A stretch of DNA of 64,000 bases from Plantago ovata (taxonomy: Eukaryota > Streptophyta > Magnoliopsida > Lamiales > Plantaginaceae), in assembly GCA_028274465.1 (NCBI GenBank), contig CM051456.1, positions 118,002,880 to 118,066,879 of the forward strand. Reading direction: 5' to 3'. The translations under genes were made by a program, and so were the position numbers. Within the stretch, counting starts at the first letter, position 1, and every line of letters starts with the position of its first letter. This document shows positions 15,478 to 25,971 of the stretch, one piece after another. The notes under the pieces were generated by a model that did no database searches, had not been told where the DNA came from, and was given only the letters and a program-made list of their open reading frames with translations.

Positions 15478-16230
15478 CTTCTACAGAATCTGTTTTCCCC
15501 GTCAGGTAGCTCTTTGGATGTCTCAGCGAGGTGCCCATTCTTCTGATTGGTTGCGGGTTGTTCCTATTTCGGGTCTGGGTCAGACTATGAACGGGAGGAC
15601 TTACATGGTGTATTGGGTTATCGGCTTGGTGTTGCTTTGTTTCCGGTGTCCGCGCCCTGCTCTGCTTGCTCTCGGAGTTTTTACGGGGATTTGTTTGGTG
15701 ATCATGCGGTGTCGTGTGCTTGGGTGATGGGTATCAAGCACCGACATAACCTTGTCCGTGACACTCTCTTGGATGTCTGCTACCGATCTGGCATCTCTAC
15801 TGGTAAGGAGGTGAATATTGGTTTGAGTGACGGGAGTGACCGGTCCCTTCGTCCTGCAAACTTGCTCCTTTACGCTTGGGATGAGGGCGGGATGTTTGTG
15901 TGGATCTGACCGGGTCTTCCCCCTTGACCCGGTCTGGGTTGGTGGACTTTGTGCCTGGACATGCGGTTGCTGATGCTGCCAAGCGCAAGTGTGCGAAGTA
16001 TCGGGACTTGTGTGCGGCTAAGGGATATGGATTTCTTCCTTTCTCTTTCTCGTCACTAGGGGAGTTGGATGCTGAGGATGTGGATCTGCTTGTTAGAATC
16101 CGGGATTTTGCTTTGGCTCAGGATGTTGGGGCACGTGTTGCTCATCATATTTTCCCTATGATTAGTTTTGCTATTGCTAAGGGAGTGGCGGCACTGCTTG
16201 TTTCTCGACTGCCCTCCAATTTTGTGTAAA
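15477..16230 (+). pseudogene. 5'-truncated copy of the R2-like retroelement (endonuclease end only)
   Basis: Aligns with 19318-20082 of the full-length copy, starting at AGAATCTGTTTTC. It covers the CCHC motif, the KHRHN segment, the PxD-type nuclease motif (here RPANLL, so the first Asp is lost) and a conserved tail including GYGFLPFSFSSLGE, ending in a stop at about 16229. The reading frame is broken near 15600 and again at about 15885-15900 relative to the full copy, so it cannot encode an intact domain. It is followed without any TAA tract by the 5' region of the full-length copy. Confidence 0.75.
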
Positions 16231-16789
16231 CTTTCATTGTTTTTTATTTATTGAATTCCACTCCAAACGATTATGCTCTGGCGACTTTTTTTGGGCGCTC
16301 GCCGCCGCCCTTCCGTAATGATTTTCCGGCGTCCTTCACGTCTCAGGTAGGAGGCAATTTGCCTTTCCCAGGTAAGGGTTTCCCGTTGTTTGCCGTTTTG
16401 GTTGATCGGGTTTCTGTCGGTGTTGGATTTCCCGTTGTTTCCCTTTGTGCTCTGTTTTTGTGTCTTGCGTTGATCTAGTCGGTTCCGTTGTGGTATTGAT
16501 CGGATTTCGCCGTATTGTGTGAGCGAAATTCAGTGTTGCCTCCCGTCTTCGCTGTGTTCCTCTTTCCGTTTTTTTTTTTTTTGCCTCTTTTCTGGGTTGT
16601 GTTTGCAGCGCCGTTTGTGGGCTCTGTTGTTGCTCTGTTTCTGCGGTGTTTCGACTCAGTACTGTTTGAGCGGCGTTTCTGTTTGTGAGGCGTTTTTGCT
16701 TGTTTCTTCCTCTGTTTCTGCGTTTTTCTGGTGTCTATGCGTTGTTGGCCGTGTGGTGTTGTGCCAAGCTTTCTGTCACTGTTTGACTC

Positions 16790-19780
16790 TTGCTCAGTTT
16801 GGTTGGTTTGCCACGTTCTGCTCCTGGTTCAGTGTTCTTTGACGTTCAGTGTTTTTTGACATGGGGTTTGGTTGTGGTTTGGTTTGGTTGTTTGGAGGTT
16901 TGTTCAATGCCAGAGGTTGTGCGGTTTTATTGTCCGTTCGTTGGACTTTCTGAGTGTCAGGATGGCAGTGGAAATGGTCTTACTAGTAGTTATTTAATTA
17001 CCCACTTGCGTGATCGCCATTTTCGCGGTGAGGCGCAAATTGTCACGCGTAATGCTCTTGCTACTAGTTTACCTGTTTATCTGTCAGCTGAAGCTACTTT
17101 GAGGCGGATGGGTCGTTGGCTCTATGGGGTTTGCCTTACTACTCATACCGTTCGTGCGCGGTGTCGACATGGTAGTCACAATGTAGTGGAGGCTCCTGAT
17201 TGTGGTGATGGTGTGGTTCATTTCACTATGTTTGACATCCATGTGCCTCGTGCTCCTGTTACTTCTTCGCCTGTTTGTGGTAGTGTGTCGGCTGCTCAGG
17301 GTTTTTCGCTGGCTTCTCTTGATGCTTTGTTGGCTAAGGGGTTACGTACTGTCAAGTCAATCCCTCCTAAGTGTCGAATGGGGTTTTCGCGGGTTTTAAA
17401 GGGTGCTTTGGATTCTGTGGTTTCTTCTCCGGATGACCTTTCTTGTTGGGTTCGTTTGCTTGCGCTACCTCTTTGTACGCTCAAGACTTTCTCTCCGAGG
17501 AGTAGTCTTGAGTGTCGGGCAGTTGTTAGGCGTAAGCGCCAGGAGGAGTGCATTGCTTCTGCCCTCCGTACTTGGGATGTTGCTGGGGGTAGTTTGCAGC
17601 TTCTTCGTGACGCTTTGGCTGTGGATTCGCCTTCTTTTCGGCAGGAGTCAAATTCAGATTTGGGTGAAGCCAATATTCATCAATGTCTCAGGAAGGTTAG
17701 CGACGGGCATTATTCTGCAGCTGTTCGGGTTCTTTCTTCTTCTGGTGTTGCTCCTTATTCGGTTGGTACTCTGGAGGCTTTGAAGGAAAAGCACCCTTCT
17801 GCTCCTTCCCCGGTTCTGCCTCCTTTTCCTGCTGGCCTTGGTGCCCTTTCTGCTTCCAGTACTACTGTTCGGGATATGATTCGTAGTTTCCCTCGTGGCA
17901 CCTCTTGTGGTCGAGATGGTCTGCGAGCTCAGCACTTGTTGGATTGTCTGGGCGGTGCTGCTGTTGCTCTTTCTGATGATTTGATCACCTCCATCACTCG
18001 GGTGGTTCATATTTTCTTGGAGGGTCGGTGCCCGCTTGTTTTGGGTGAGTATATTGCTAGTGCGCCTCTCACTCCGCTGGTTAAGCCGGGTGGTGGTATA
18101 CGTCCGATTGCTGTGGGTACTGTTTGGCGGCGCCTGGTCTCTAAGGTGGGTGTTGTTTTGGTTGGCCCTTCTTTGTCTGGGTACTTTGACGGTCTCCAGT
18201 TTGGTGTTGGGGTGCCCTGTGGAGGTGAGGCTATTCTTCATGCCTTGAGTCGGTTTGTTGAGGCGAGAGGCAGTGAGGTGGGCTTGACCATGTTGTTAGT
18301 TGACTTTCAGAATGCTTTCAACATGGTAGATCGTGAGGTTATGTTGCTTGAGGTTCGTCGCCGTTGTCCAGTCCTTTCCCGTTGGATTGAGTTCTATTAT
18401 TCCAGTCCTGCCAGGTTGTACTATGGGGAGCACATTCTTTGGTCTGGTCAGGGGGTCCAGCAGGGCGATCCTTTGGGTCCTCTTCTCTTTGCTTTGGTTT
18501 TACACCCGCTGGTTTGTAAGATCAGGGATTCTTTTGACTTGTCCTTGCACGCTTGGTATTTGGATGATGGCACCATTGTCGGCGATACTTTAGTTGTGGG
18601 CAAGGTCTTAAAGATGATCTTGGAGGACGGGCCGCGTTCTGGTCTTCACCTCAATGTTCACAAAACTGAGATTTTTTTGCCGGTGGAAGATCCGAGGAGT
18701 AGGGTTCCTGGTGTTTTTCCTCCTTCTATTGCCAGGCCACTCCGCGGGGTCAAAGTCCTAGGTGGCTCGGTCAGTGTGTGCCCTGGTTTTAGTAGTGAGC
18801 TTGTGGTGAAGAGGGTGAATAAGACCATCGAGCTCATGGACTCTGTTGCCAAGCTTAATGATCCGCAGTGTGAGTTGTTGTTGCTTCGTGCTTGTACTGG
18901 TATTTCAAAGCTCTATTTTGCTTTGCGTACTTGCCCTCCTGGTTTCTTTCAGTCGGCCCAGTTTTCTTTTGATCGGGCTCTCAGATCCTCCTTGGAGCGT
19001 ATTGTTACGGCGTCGGGTCCCGGTTTTGGTGATTGGCAGTGGCGGCTTGCTACTTTACCCTTTTCTTTTGGGGGGCTTGGTGTTTATACTGCTGCGGATG
19101 TTCGCCATTATGCCTTCATTGCTTCCCGCCTCCAGTCTGCTGGTTTGCAGGCTAAGCTCTTGTGTCCTTCTGGTATCACTTCTCTTGGCCCTGCTTTTGA
19201 TGGTGCACTGTCTTTGTTTACTGAGACCACAGGTTCTGATCTTTTGAGCAACCCCAGTGAGATCGCTGCCCCCAAACTTATGAAGAAACTGGCAGATATA
19301 TATTTCACGAATGTTGTTGCTTCTGCAGAATCTGTTTTCTCTTTATCTTCTCGCCAGGTAGCTCTTTGGACGTCTCAACAAGGTGCCCATTCTTCTGATT
19401 GGTTGCGAGTTTTTCCTATCTCGGGTTTGGGCCAGACTATGAACGGGAGGACTTACAGGTGTGTCCTGGGTTATCGGCTTGGTGTTGCTTTGTTTCCGGT
19501 GTCCTTGCCTTGCTTTGCTTGCTCTCAAGTTTTTGATGGGGATTTGTTTGGTGATCATGCGGTGTCGTGTGCTGGGATGGTGGGTATCAAGCACCGCCAT
19601 AACCTTGTTCGTGACACTCTTTTGGATGTCTGTTTTCGATCTGGCATCTCTGCTGGTAAGGAGGTGGATATTGGTTTGAGCGATGGGAGTGACAGGTCCC
19701 TCCGTCCTGCAGACTTGCTCCTTTATGCTTGGGATAGGGGTCGGGATGTGTGTGTGGATCTGACTGGGTCTCCCCCTTGA
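16790..19780 (+). CDS. Reverse transcriptase with C-terminal R2-type endonuclease module
   Basis: The open frame is 996 codons. The likelier start is ATG 16916 (MPEVVRFYC, about 954 residues) because it opens directly into a zinc-finger-like motif (C-X7-C ... HLRDRH). RT motifs, in 996-codon numbering: motif A VDFQNAFN near residue 503, motif B GVQQGDPLGP near 557, motif C YLDDG near 590, motif D GLHLNVHKTE near 620, motif E VKVLGG. C-terminal: CCHC (C-X2-C-X9-H-X3-C) near 906-926, KHRHN, then PxD-X14-D (RPADLL ... VCVDL) near 971-987. This order, RT then CCHC then PD-D, is that of RLE-encoding non-LTR elements such as R2, not of plant L1/RTE elements, which carry an N-terminal APE endonuclease. 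A one-base deletion near 19770 relative to the truncated copy ends the frame early; the conserved tail continues in another frame to 20082. Probably inactive. Confidence 0.75.
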   Translation: MLSLVGLPRSAPGSVFFDVQCFLTWGLVVVWFGCLEVCSMPEVVRFYCPFVGLSECQDGSGNGLTSSYLITHLRDRHFRGEAQIVTRNALATSLPVYLSAEATLRRMGRWLYGVCLTTHTVRARCRHGSHNVVEAPDCGDGVVHFTMFDIHVPRAPVTSSPVCGSVSAAQGFSLASLDALLAKGLRTVKSIPPKCRMGFSRVLKGALDSVVSSPDDLSCWVRLLALPLCTLKTFSPRSSLECRAVVRRKRQEECIASALRTWDVAGGSLQLLRDALAVDSPSFRQESNSDLGEANIHQCLRKVSDGHYSAAVRVLSSSGVAPYSVGTLEALKEKHPSAPSPVLPPFPAGLGALSASSTTVRDMIRSFPRGTSCGRDGLRAQHLLDCLGGAAVALSDDLITSITRVVHIFLEGRCPLVLGEYIASAPLTPLVKPGGGIRPIAVGTVWRRLVSKVGVVLVGPSLSGYFDGLQFGVGVPCGGEAILHALSRFVEARGSEVGLTMLLVDFQNAFNMVDREVMLLEVRRRCPVLSRWIEFYYSSPARLYYGEHILWSGQGVQQGDPLGPLLFALVLHPLVCKIRDSFDLSLHAWYLDDGTIVGDTLVVGKVLKMILEDGPRSGLHLNVHKTEIFLPVEDPRSRVPGVFPPSIARPLRGVKVLGGSVSVCPGFSSELVVKRVNKTIELMDSVAKLNDPQCELLLLRACTGISKLYFALRTCPPGFFQSAQFSFDRALRSSLERIVTASGPGFGDWQWRLATLPFSFGGLGVYTAADVRHYAFIASRLQSAGLQAKLLCPSGITSLGPAFDGALSLFTETTGSDLLSNPSEIAAPKLMKKLADIYFTNVVASAESVFSLSSRQVALWTSQQGAHSSDWLRVFPISGLGQTMNGRTYRCVLGYRLGVALFPVSLPCFACSQVFDGDLFGDHAVSCAGMVGIKHRHNLVRDTLLDVCFRSGISAGKEVDIGLSDGSDRSLRPADLLLYAWDRGRDVCVDLTGSPP

Positions 19781-20099
19781 CGCGGTCTGGGTTGGTGGAC
19801 TTTGTGCCTGGACATGCGGTTGCTGATGCTGCCAGGCGCAAGTCTGTGAAGTATCAGGACTTGTGTGTGGCTAAGGGGTATGGATTCCTTCCTTTCTCTT
19901 TCTCGACACTTGGGGAGTTCGATGTTGATGCTGTGGATTTGCTTGTTAGAATCCGGGGTTTCGCTTTGGCTCAGGATCCTGGGGCGCGCGCTGCTCATTT
20001 TATTTTCTCTAGAGTTAGTTTTGCTATTGCTAAGGGAGTGGGAGCACAGCTTGTTTCTCGGCTGCCCACTAATTTTTTGTAAACCTTTCATTGTCGTTG

Positions 20100-20165
20100 A
20101 TTTATAATAATTTATTATAATAATAGTAATAATAATAATAGTCATAATAATAATAATAATAATGG
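20100..20165. repeat. TAA-rich 3' tail of the retroelement
   Basis: Imperfect (TAA)n with interspersed TAG triplets directly after the element 3' UTR. It mirrors the purer tract at 15405-15476. Confidence 0.8.
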
Positions 20166-20249
20166 TCATTGTAATCAAAACATTAAAAAAAGAAAAAAAA
20201 AGAAAAATAAGTAAAGAAAAAGAAAAAAGGTGTGTGCGTGTGTATGTAG

Positions 20250-20401
20250 AAAATTGTAGTTGAAGAAAGTTCCACTCTTAGTCAAAACTAGCCACTTAAT
20301 GACAGATACCATACACTCACAATATTCCATATATACCTATAGCCGGTAACACCATTCCTCTCATAATGACTCCTCCATACTCACACACCACAACCAAAAC
20401 C
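20250..20401 (+). promoter_or_regulatory. CRK-C proximal promoter
   Basis: TTGAAGAAAGTTCCA, TTAGTCAAAACTAG (W-box core), GCCACTTAATGAC and a CATATATACC TATA box near 20329 match the CRK-D and CRK-A upstream blocks. Everything upstream of about 20165 is displaced by the 4.7-kb retroelement dimer. Confidence 0.5.
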
Positions 20402-23400
20402 ATGCTCAGCCAGTTGCCGTGGTGGCTCCGCCTAGCGGTATTGTTGGTGGCTGTGTTGATGTTTTCAAGAAAAGCAAATTCGCAGCCTCAGATAAATTTC
20501 CTCAACAGTGGATGCAGTATGTACAATGCAACGGACACGCGCAGCTTTCTTGAAAACCTCAACCGCACATTTTCCGATCTCAGGGGTGATCTTTCAAGTG
20601 GAAGTCACTTCGCGACTGCACGGCGGCCAGTTTACGCGATGGTTCAGTGTAGGAATTATATGTCTAGGGGTGATTGCTTGGCATGTTTTGATGCTGCTGT
20701 TGTTCGGATTAGGAATTGCTCTGTTGCTAATGGTGCTCGTGTCATTTATGATGGCTGCTTTCTTAGGTACATTTACACAAATTTATTTATTTTACTAGTG
20801 AATATATTTACATTTTAACCTTATGTGTTCAAAATCATTTTTAATTGCAATAATATGATTTAATTTTGCTTGTTTGGGATTGGTGGCCTAATAGAACTGA
20901 TCAAAAAGTTTGGTTCTTTTGGGACTGGATTTACCGGAATCAGATGTATATATATAATTCTATCTTGTTTTCCTTGGTGCTAAATTGACAATGTGTTTGG
21001 TTCGATGATGATTATGCTTAATTTGTTTTTAATTGATTCCATATGTATATGGTATATATACTTATTTCTTCTAATATTTCTCTCTGTGAGTCTTATGACT
21101 TGAAGTGAAAAGTCTTCAAGTTGAGGACTTTTAGGACAACTATAAAAGTTAGTTACTCCGTTTCATTAATAACTTTCTAACGGGACTGTTCATCGCGATC
21201 TTTGACCACGTATAAATTTTAAGATAAACTATATCAATATAAATTAAAAGTTAATTACGAAAATATACTTCATTTAATTTCATAATATAATTTTATTATA
21301 TTTTTCTCTAATAAAATTTAGGATTTATACGTGGTCAAAGTTCGCGATGAATAGTTCCCTTAGAAAGTTATTAATGAAATGGTCTGTTCGGCTCAAATTG
21401 GACGATATACCAATCAATTTTGAGGCTGCTATGATTTTTTCTTCCTAGATTTTTTTTTTTTTTTCTTTCTGTTTGTGAAAAAGATGTGTTTGCTTATGCT
21501 ATGAGTTTGAACCTAGCTAACAAATCACAACACAGGAAATTGAATACAACAAAATACAAGAAAAAATAATTGATCATGTGGTTCAGTTGGGCACAACACA
21601 ACATGACATGCATGGTTCATGATTGACCAGTGCATTAAAGTTGCATGGTGCACTTACTCAGTATAACTTCACCACAAGTTATCAACTTGCTATATAGCTA
21701 GCTTGATAGATACTATTGTCTACAAGTTGTCAACTTGTTTGCTGTATCTTTGCACTACAAGAAAACATAGCATTAGAGGAAACATTTCTCTCAGTTGATG
21801 AACATCCGTCACGAATATCAACTAAAAGGAACCTTTCCTCTCAGATAGTCAACAGTGAGGAATTTCAGGGCTTTGCGAGGAATACAGATAGCCTCTTTTT
21901 TTTTTTTTTAGTGAACTGCCTAAATCAGATTAAGAACCATCTTTACTAATGACCCGCCCTGTTTTGCAAGTTATGGTGATATTGGATATATGTAATTATG
22001 TATGACCTTAAAATGAAATGAGATATGATTTAACTTTGATTGAACTGAACTAATTAACTTTCATTGTTATGCAAATATAAATTTAACTGGTTGTAATTTC
22101 AACTAATGTAAAGATTATATACTAAATTAAGTAGGAAAGGAAAGGAAGGAGACATATAGGAAAGGGCATACAACCTACATTTTTGTCATGTCAATCAGAT
22201 TGAATCTGTTGAAATGCCTCAGGTCAGTTTCGTGAAGATCCTGCAACGTATATATATACTATCAGTTAAAATTTCAACAAATAAAATGCAGGTTGTATGG
22301 CCTTTCCTATCAGTTAAAACTTATGTATAAAATTCGCAATCTGACAATTTTGGTTATTTGGGATTGGTAGCCTAATAGAACTCACAAAGTTGGTTCTTTT
22401 GCACTGGATTTTTCGTGTTTTCCTAGGCACAAAAATTGTCAACATGCTTGGCTCGATGGTGATTAGCCCACACGAGGTGCCGTGTGTGTGATAGCTAGTA
22501 ATTTTTGTTCAGATTCTTACTTATTTTGCTTTATTAATGTCTTAATTATAAGGTATGAGAGCAACACATTCTATGATCAGACTACACTTCCTGGAAATGC
22601 TCAACTATGTGGAAACCAAACTGCACCTCAGCCATCTGCATTTACAACAGCGGCTCAAACACTGGTGCAAAATCTGCTGCTGGCAACGCCAAGAATCCAA
22701 GGCTACTATGCAGCCACTGCGCAGCCTGTCACTAGTGGCGGTGGCAACTTGACAATTTATGGCATGGCACAATGTGCTGAATCAATAAGCCAAACAGGTT
22801 GCCAAGAGTGCTTGAGAGTTGCACATGGGAACATAGAAGGCTGTTTGCCAAATGCAGATGGAAGGGCTTATGATGCAGCCTGTTTCATGCGTTATTCAGT
22901 CACCCCGTTTTTTGCTGCTAATCAGACAGTAAATATATCTCCTTTCCTGAGAGGAGGAGGAGGTAACTCCTTTTTCTTTCAATAAATTCTTATTCCCATT
23001 CACATGCATTTATAGTTTATATGCGAAATATTTGCAACTAATTTATGGATAAGTTCAGTTGCAGACTTACACAAACCATACTGTTTTAATGGTTTAGGAA
23101 GTTCAAGTAGGCGAAATGCAATTATAGGTGGTGCTGTTGGAGGTGCAGGGCTTGTTTTGATATTAGTTACGATGTTCTTATGGTATAAGTTTTCAAGAAA
23201 CGCACGAAAATATGAAAGAGGTAACTTAAATTTGTTATTTAGATCATTTCATCAATTAAAACGGTTCCGTTAGTTAGAATTCGGGGTAACCATACATGCT
23301 TCTCCTTTCCGTTTAGATAATATATTGGGAGCAACTGAACTACAAGGACCAAATCGATACAGTTATAAGGACTTAAAATCTGCGACAAAGAACTTTAGTG

Positions 23401-24752
23401 AAGAAAACAAGCTAGGAGAAGGTGGTTTTGGCGACGTTTACAAGGTAAATACAAGAAACTCGTTATGTACTTTGGTGTTGTATTGTTTTTGTTTACATTA
23501 CCACTAACAAAATATACACTTACAGGCGACTTTGAAAAATGGGAATATCGTTGCTGTTAAGAGACTGAATATACGTTACACCAGAGCAAAGGCCGACTTT
23601 GACACTGAAGTTAGGCTTATCAGTAATGTTCATCACCGCAATCTTGTTCGTCTCTTAGGGTGTTGTACTAAAGGATCAGAGCTCCTCCTTATTTATGAGT
23701 ACATGGCAAATGCAAGCCTTGATAGATATCTATATGGTAAGGTGTCAGCTAGGTGATTCATGTAAAAACCATTAAGATATGTTGTTCTGAAAATTGAAAT
23801 CAAATTGAACAATGTCCAATTCATGTGAATGACAGGCGAAAAAAGGAGATTGCTTACCTGGAAACAACGGTTTGATATAATATTTGGCACAGCTAGAGGT
23901 CTTGCATATTTGCATGAACAATACCACGTAACCATCATACACAGAGACATAAAGCCGGGGAATATTCTGCTCGACCAGGAGTTTCAAGCCAAGATTGCAG
24001 ATTTCGGTTTGGCTAGGCTTCTTCCAGAGGATCAGAGCCATGTTAGCACTAATTTTGCTGGGACTTTGTATGTTCATCTGAACTTTCTACATCTTATCGA
24101 TCACTTTCTGAAAACATTACACCAGCTCTAATAGGCTACTTTTATGTGCTTTCTCTATTGTTCTATCAGGGGCTACACAGCACCAGAATATGCACTCCAT
24201 GGACATTTATCAGAAAAAGTTGATACCTACAGCTTTGGGGTTGTAATGCTTGAAATCATTAGTGGGCGAAGATGCACTGCCATGAATGCTAACTCTGACA
24301 CTGAGTATCTACTCGAAGAGGTACATTTATACTGTTCACTTTCTATTTCCAAACTTTGATAGATAGTATGCATGCCTATAGAAGATTTAAATCTTACATT
24401 GTTGTGATTCACGGTGACTATATATATGTAGGCGTGGAAACTGTATGAGAGTGGAGCACATGACACACTAGTTGACATAGCATTGGATGTGACTGATTAT
24501 GAACCTGAAGATGTGAAGAAACTGGTTGAAATCGCATTGATTTGCACTCAGTCACCTCCTTCCACAAGGCCTACAATGTCTGAGATTCTGGTTTTGCTCT
24601 CAAGTAAAAATGAACAAGACACAAGAACTCCAAACCGGCCTTCTTCGTTTATTAACCCTGGGAGTGTTGTTGTTGACATGTCTTTTGTTACATCTTCGGG
24701 TACAGAAGCCTCTAGTGCGACGATGTCACAAACTCAATTCATCGGTCGCTAG
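20402..24752 (+). CDS. CRK: CRK-C: cysteine-rich receptor-like kinase (DUF26), 646 aa
   Basis: Exons 20402-20766, 22553-22962, 23098-23220, 23317-23444, 23526-23736, 23836-24067, 24170-24320 and 24432-24752 join in frame. An in-frame ATG at 20366 would add 12 residues; I chose 20402 because it aligns with the start of CRK-B and CRK-D (MxSQL). Domains: signal peptide ending near ANSQ, DUF26-1 ([13 protein letters not shown]), DUF26-2 ([13 protein letters not shown]), one membrane span ([16 protein letters not shown]), and a kinase with [24 protein letters not shown] and APEY. Closest in the array to CRK-D. Intron 1 (1.8 kb) carries two MITEs. Likely functional membrane receptor kinase; the ligand is unknown. 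Confidence 0.9.
21161..21380. mobile_element. Palindromic MITE in CRK-C intron 1
   Basis: The left arm (TTTCATTAATAACTTTCTAA) and right arm (TTAGAAAGTTATTAATGAAA) are near-perfect inverted repeats. Pairing continues inward through GTTCATCGCG/CGCGATGAA and GACCACGTATAAAT/ATTTATACGTGGTC, giving arms of about 65 bp. No coding capacity. Confidence 0.85.
21753..21913. mobile_element. 161-bp CACTA-derived MITE in CRK-C intron 1
   Basis: Starts CACTACAAGAAAAC and ends in a T run followed by AGTG, i.e. inverted CACTA termini. Short inverted GAGGAAA/TTTCCTC motifs lie between. The aligned CRK-A intron reads continuously through the site (TCTTTGCCTAATTCAGATT), so this is an insertion specific to this copy. 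Confidence 0.7.
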
Positions 24753-25971
24753 AGCATATGTAACATATAGAAGATCGTACCAGACAAGCTCATAGCATAC
24801 ATATACTATAGCAAGTTCTTTTTATTCTGCTCCGGTCCCGATTATACAGATACCAGTGTTCTTGTGGCCATAGTTCTGATTGAGCAAATTTTTGTTTGTT
24901 ACACCATGCTAAAACTTTTGTATACGGGTGATTGTATTAATGTGTGTATATGTGTATGTATATTTTTGAAACATGTACTTTTGATCCGGTAAGAATGTCA
25001 GATATCTCAAGACAAGTTAGTAGTTTTTCCTCACTCATGAGTTGGTAGCTCACCCATTACCCACCTTTGCAGTGAATTATAGTGGTTAGCGGGAGGGAAT
25101 AAAAGGGGTATACCCTAATCATGATACAAGATGTATCACTAAACCTCAAATACATAAGAGATCCAAATAGCCAATGAAGCTAATGGAAATATCAAAACAG
25201 CACGAAACCCGAAAAACTCTAGCTAAGCTATGGTCCCGGAGAATCTAAAACTGAAACTCAGACTATATAACGTTGGTCCTTCGAACTCCAGAACAAACGC
25301 ATGTGATTCGAAACTAATTGAATCGAGCCCACACTACCATAGCTCCCAGGGCGATGATGCAGCACCACAACCCCACTTCCAGCTCATAGGAGTGACAATC
25401 GAGAAACAAAATCAGTTTTCGTTTGATAACAACCCTCAGGCTTAAATGGACGGAAAAATTAAACTCCCGGATCTTGGCCTCTTGCCAGTAGGATGGACAT
25501 AATAGATAGGGAGGGGGTGAACTAGCATTTTGGTCATAACGAGTTTGGGGTGTGCTCGTGTCTCTTTCTATGCTTCGTCGTTTAGATGTTGAGGTTTGCC
25601 TTTGACGTTCATCTCTCATGCACCACTCTTGTAAACTCGTTTTTATGGGTTATATATATTATTGTGGCCGTTTAAAAAAAATAAAAAAATTATCTAGATG
25701 GCTTCTCCACAGCCTCCACAATTAGCCAGAACTTTGAAGAATATGGTAGACACTATCATCTCCATCTATTTTAGTTTATTTTCTCCTCCAAATACCTAAT
25801 CTCCTGATACTTCTTTTTTTTTCTTCATCAAATGCGCAGGGGCTCGCCTACTGCCACAACTATTAATTCACTCAAAGGATGGAAATTTCATATATCGCGG
25901 TCTCTTGACAAGTCAGAAAGAAGGTATGGAGATAGATACCGATTTTTTGTTTGTTGTTGTTAAACACTCTA
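24753..25971. other. CRK-C/CRK-D spacer, no gene seen
   Basis: CRK-C 3' flank and unique AT-rich DNA. ORFs of 60-100 residues on both strands (25230-25619) overlap each other and show no domain. Confidence 0.5.

Larger units (their letters stand above)
16231..20165 (+). mobile_element. Full-length RLE-type (R2-like) non-LTR retrotransposon
   Basis: A block with clearly different base composition (G/T-rich coding, higher GC) from the AT-rich flanks. It has a 5' leader of about 0.6 kb, one long ORF, a short 3' UTR (AAACCTTTCATTG) and a 3' tail of TAA-type repeats. There are no LTRs and no poly-A. Together with the truncated copy at 15477-16230 it forms a partial head-to-tail dimer bounded by (TAA)n on both sides. 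It separates the CRK-C proximal promoter from its ancestral upstream sequence. Confidence 0.7.

Noticed and set aside
16251-16842. Plus-strand ORFs of 75 and 107 codons before the reverse transcriptase
   Set aside because: Leu/Phe/Cys/Ser-rich translations of the T-rich leader; no domain. Treated as the element's 5' UTR.
17296-18241. Minus-strand ORFs of 125 and 195 codons within the retroelement
   Set aside because: Antisense shadows of the reverse transcriptase ORF, produced by its codon bias.
15405-20165. CRISPR-like or satellite interpretation of the TAA tracts
   Set aside because: They are simple trinucleotide repeats without spacers, adjoining a retroelement.
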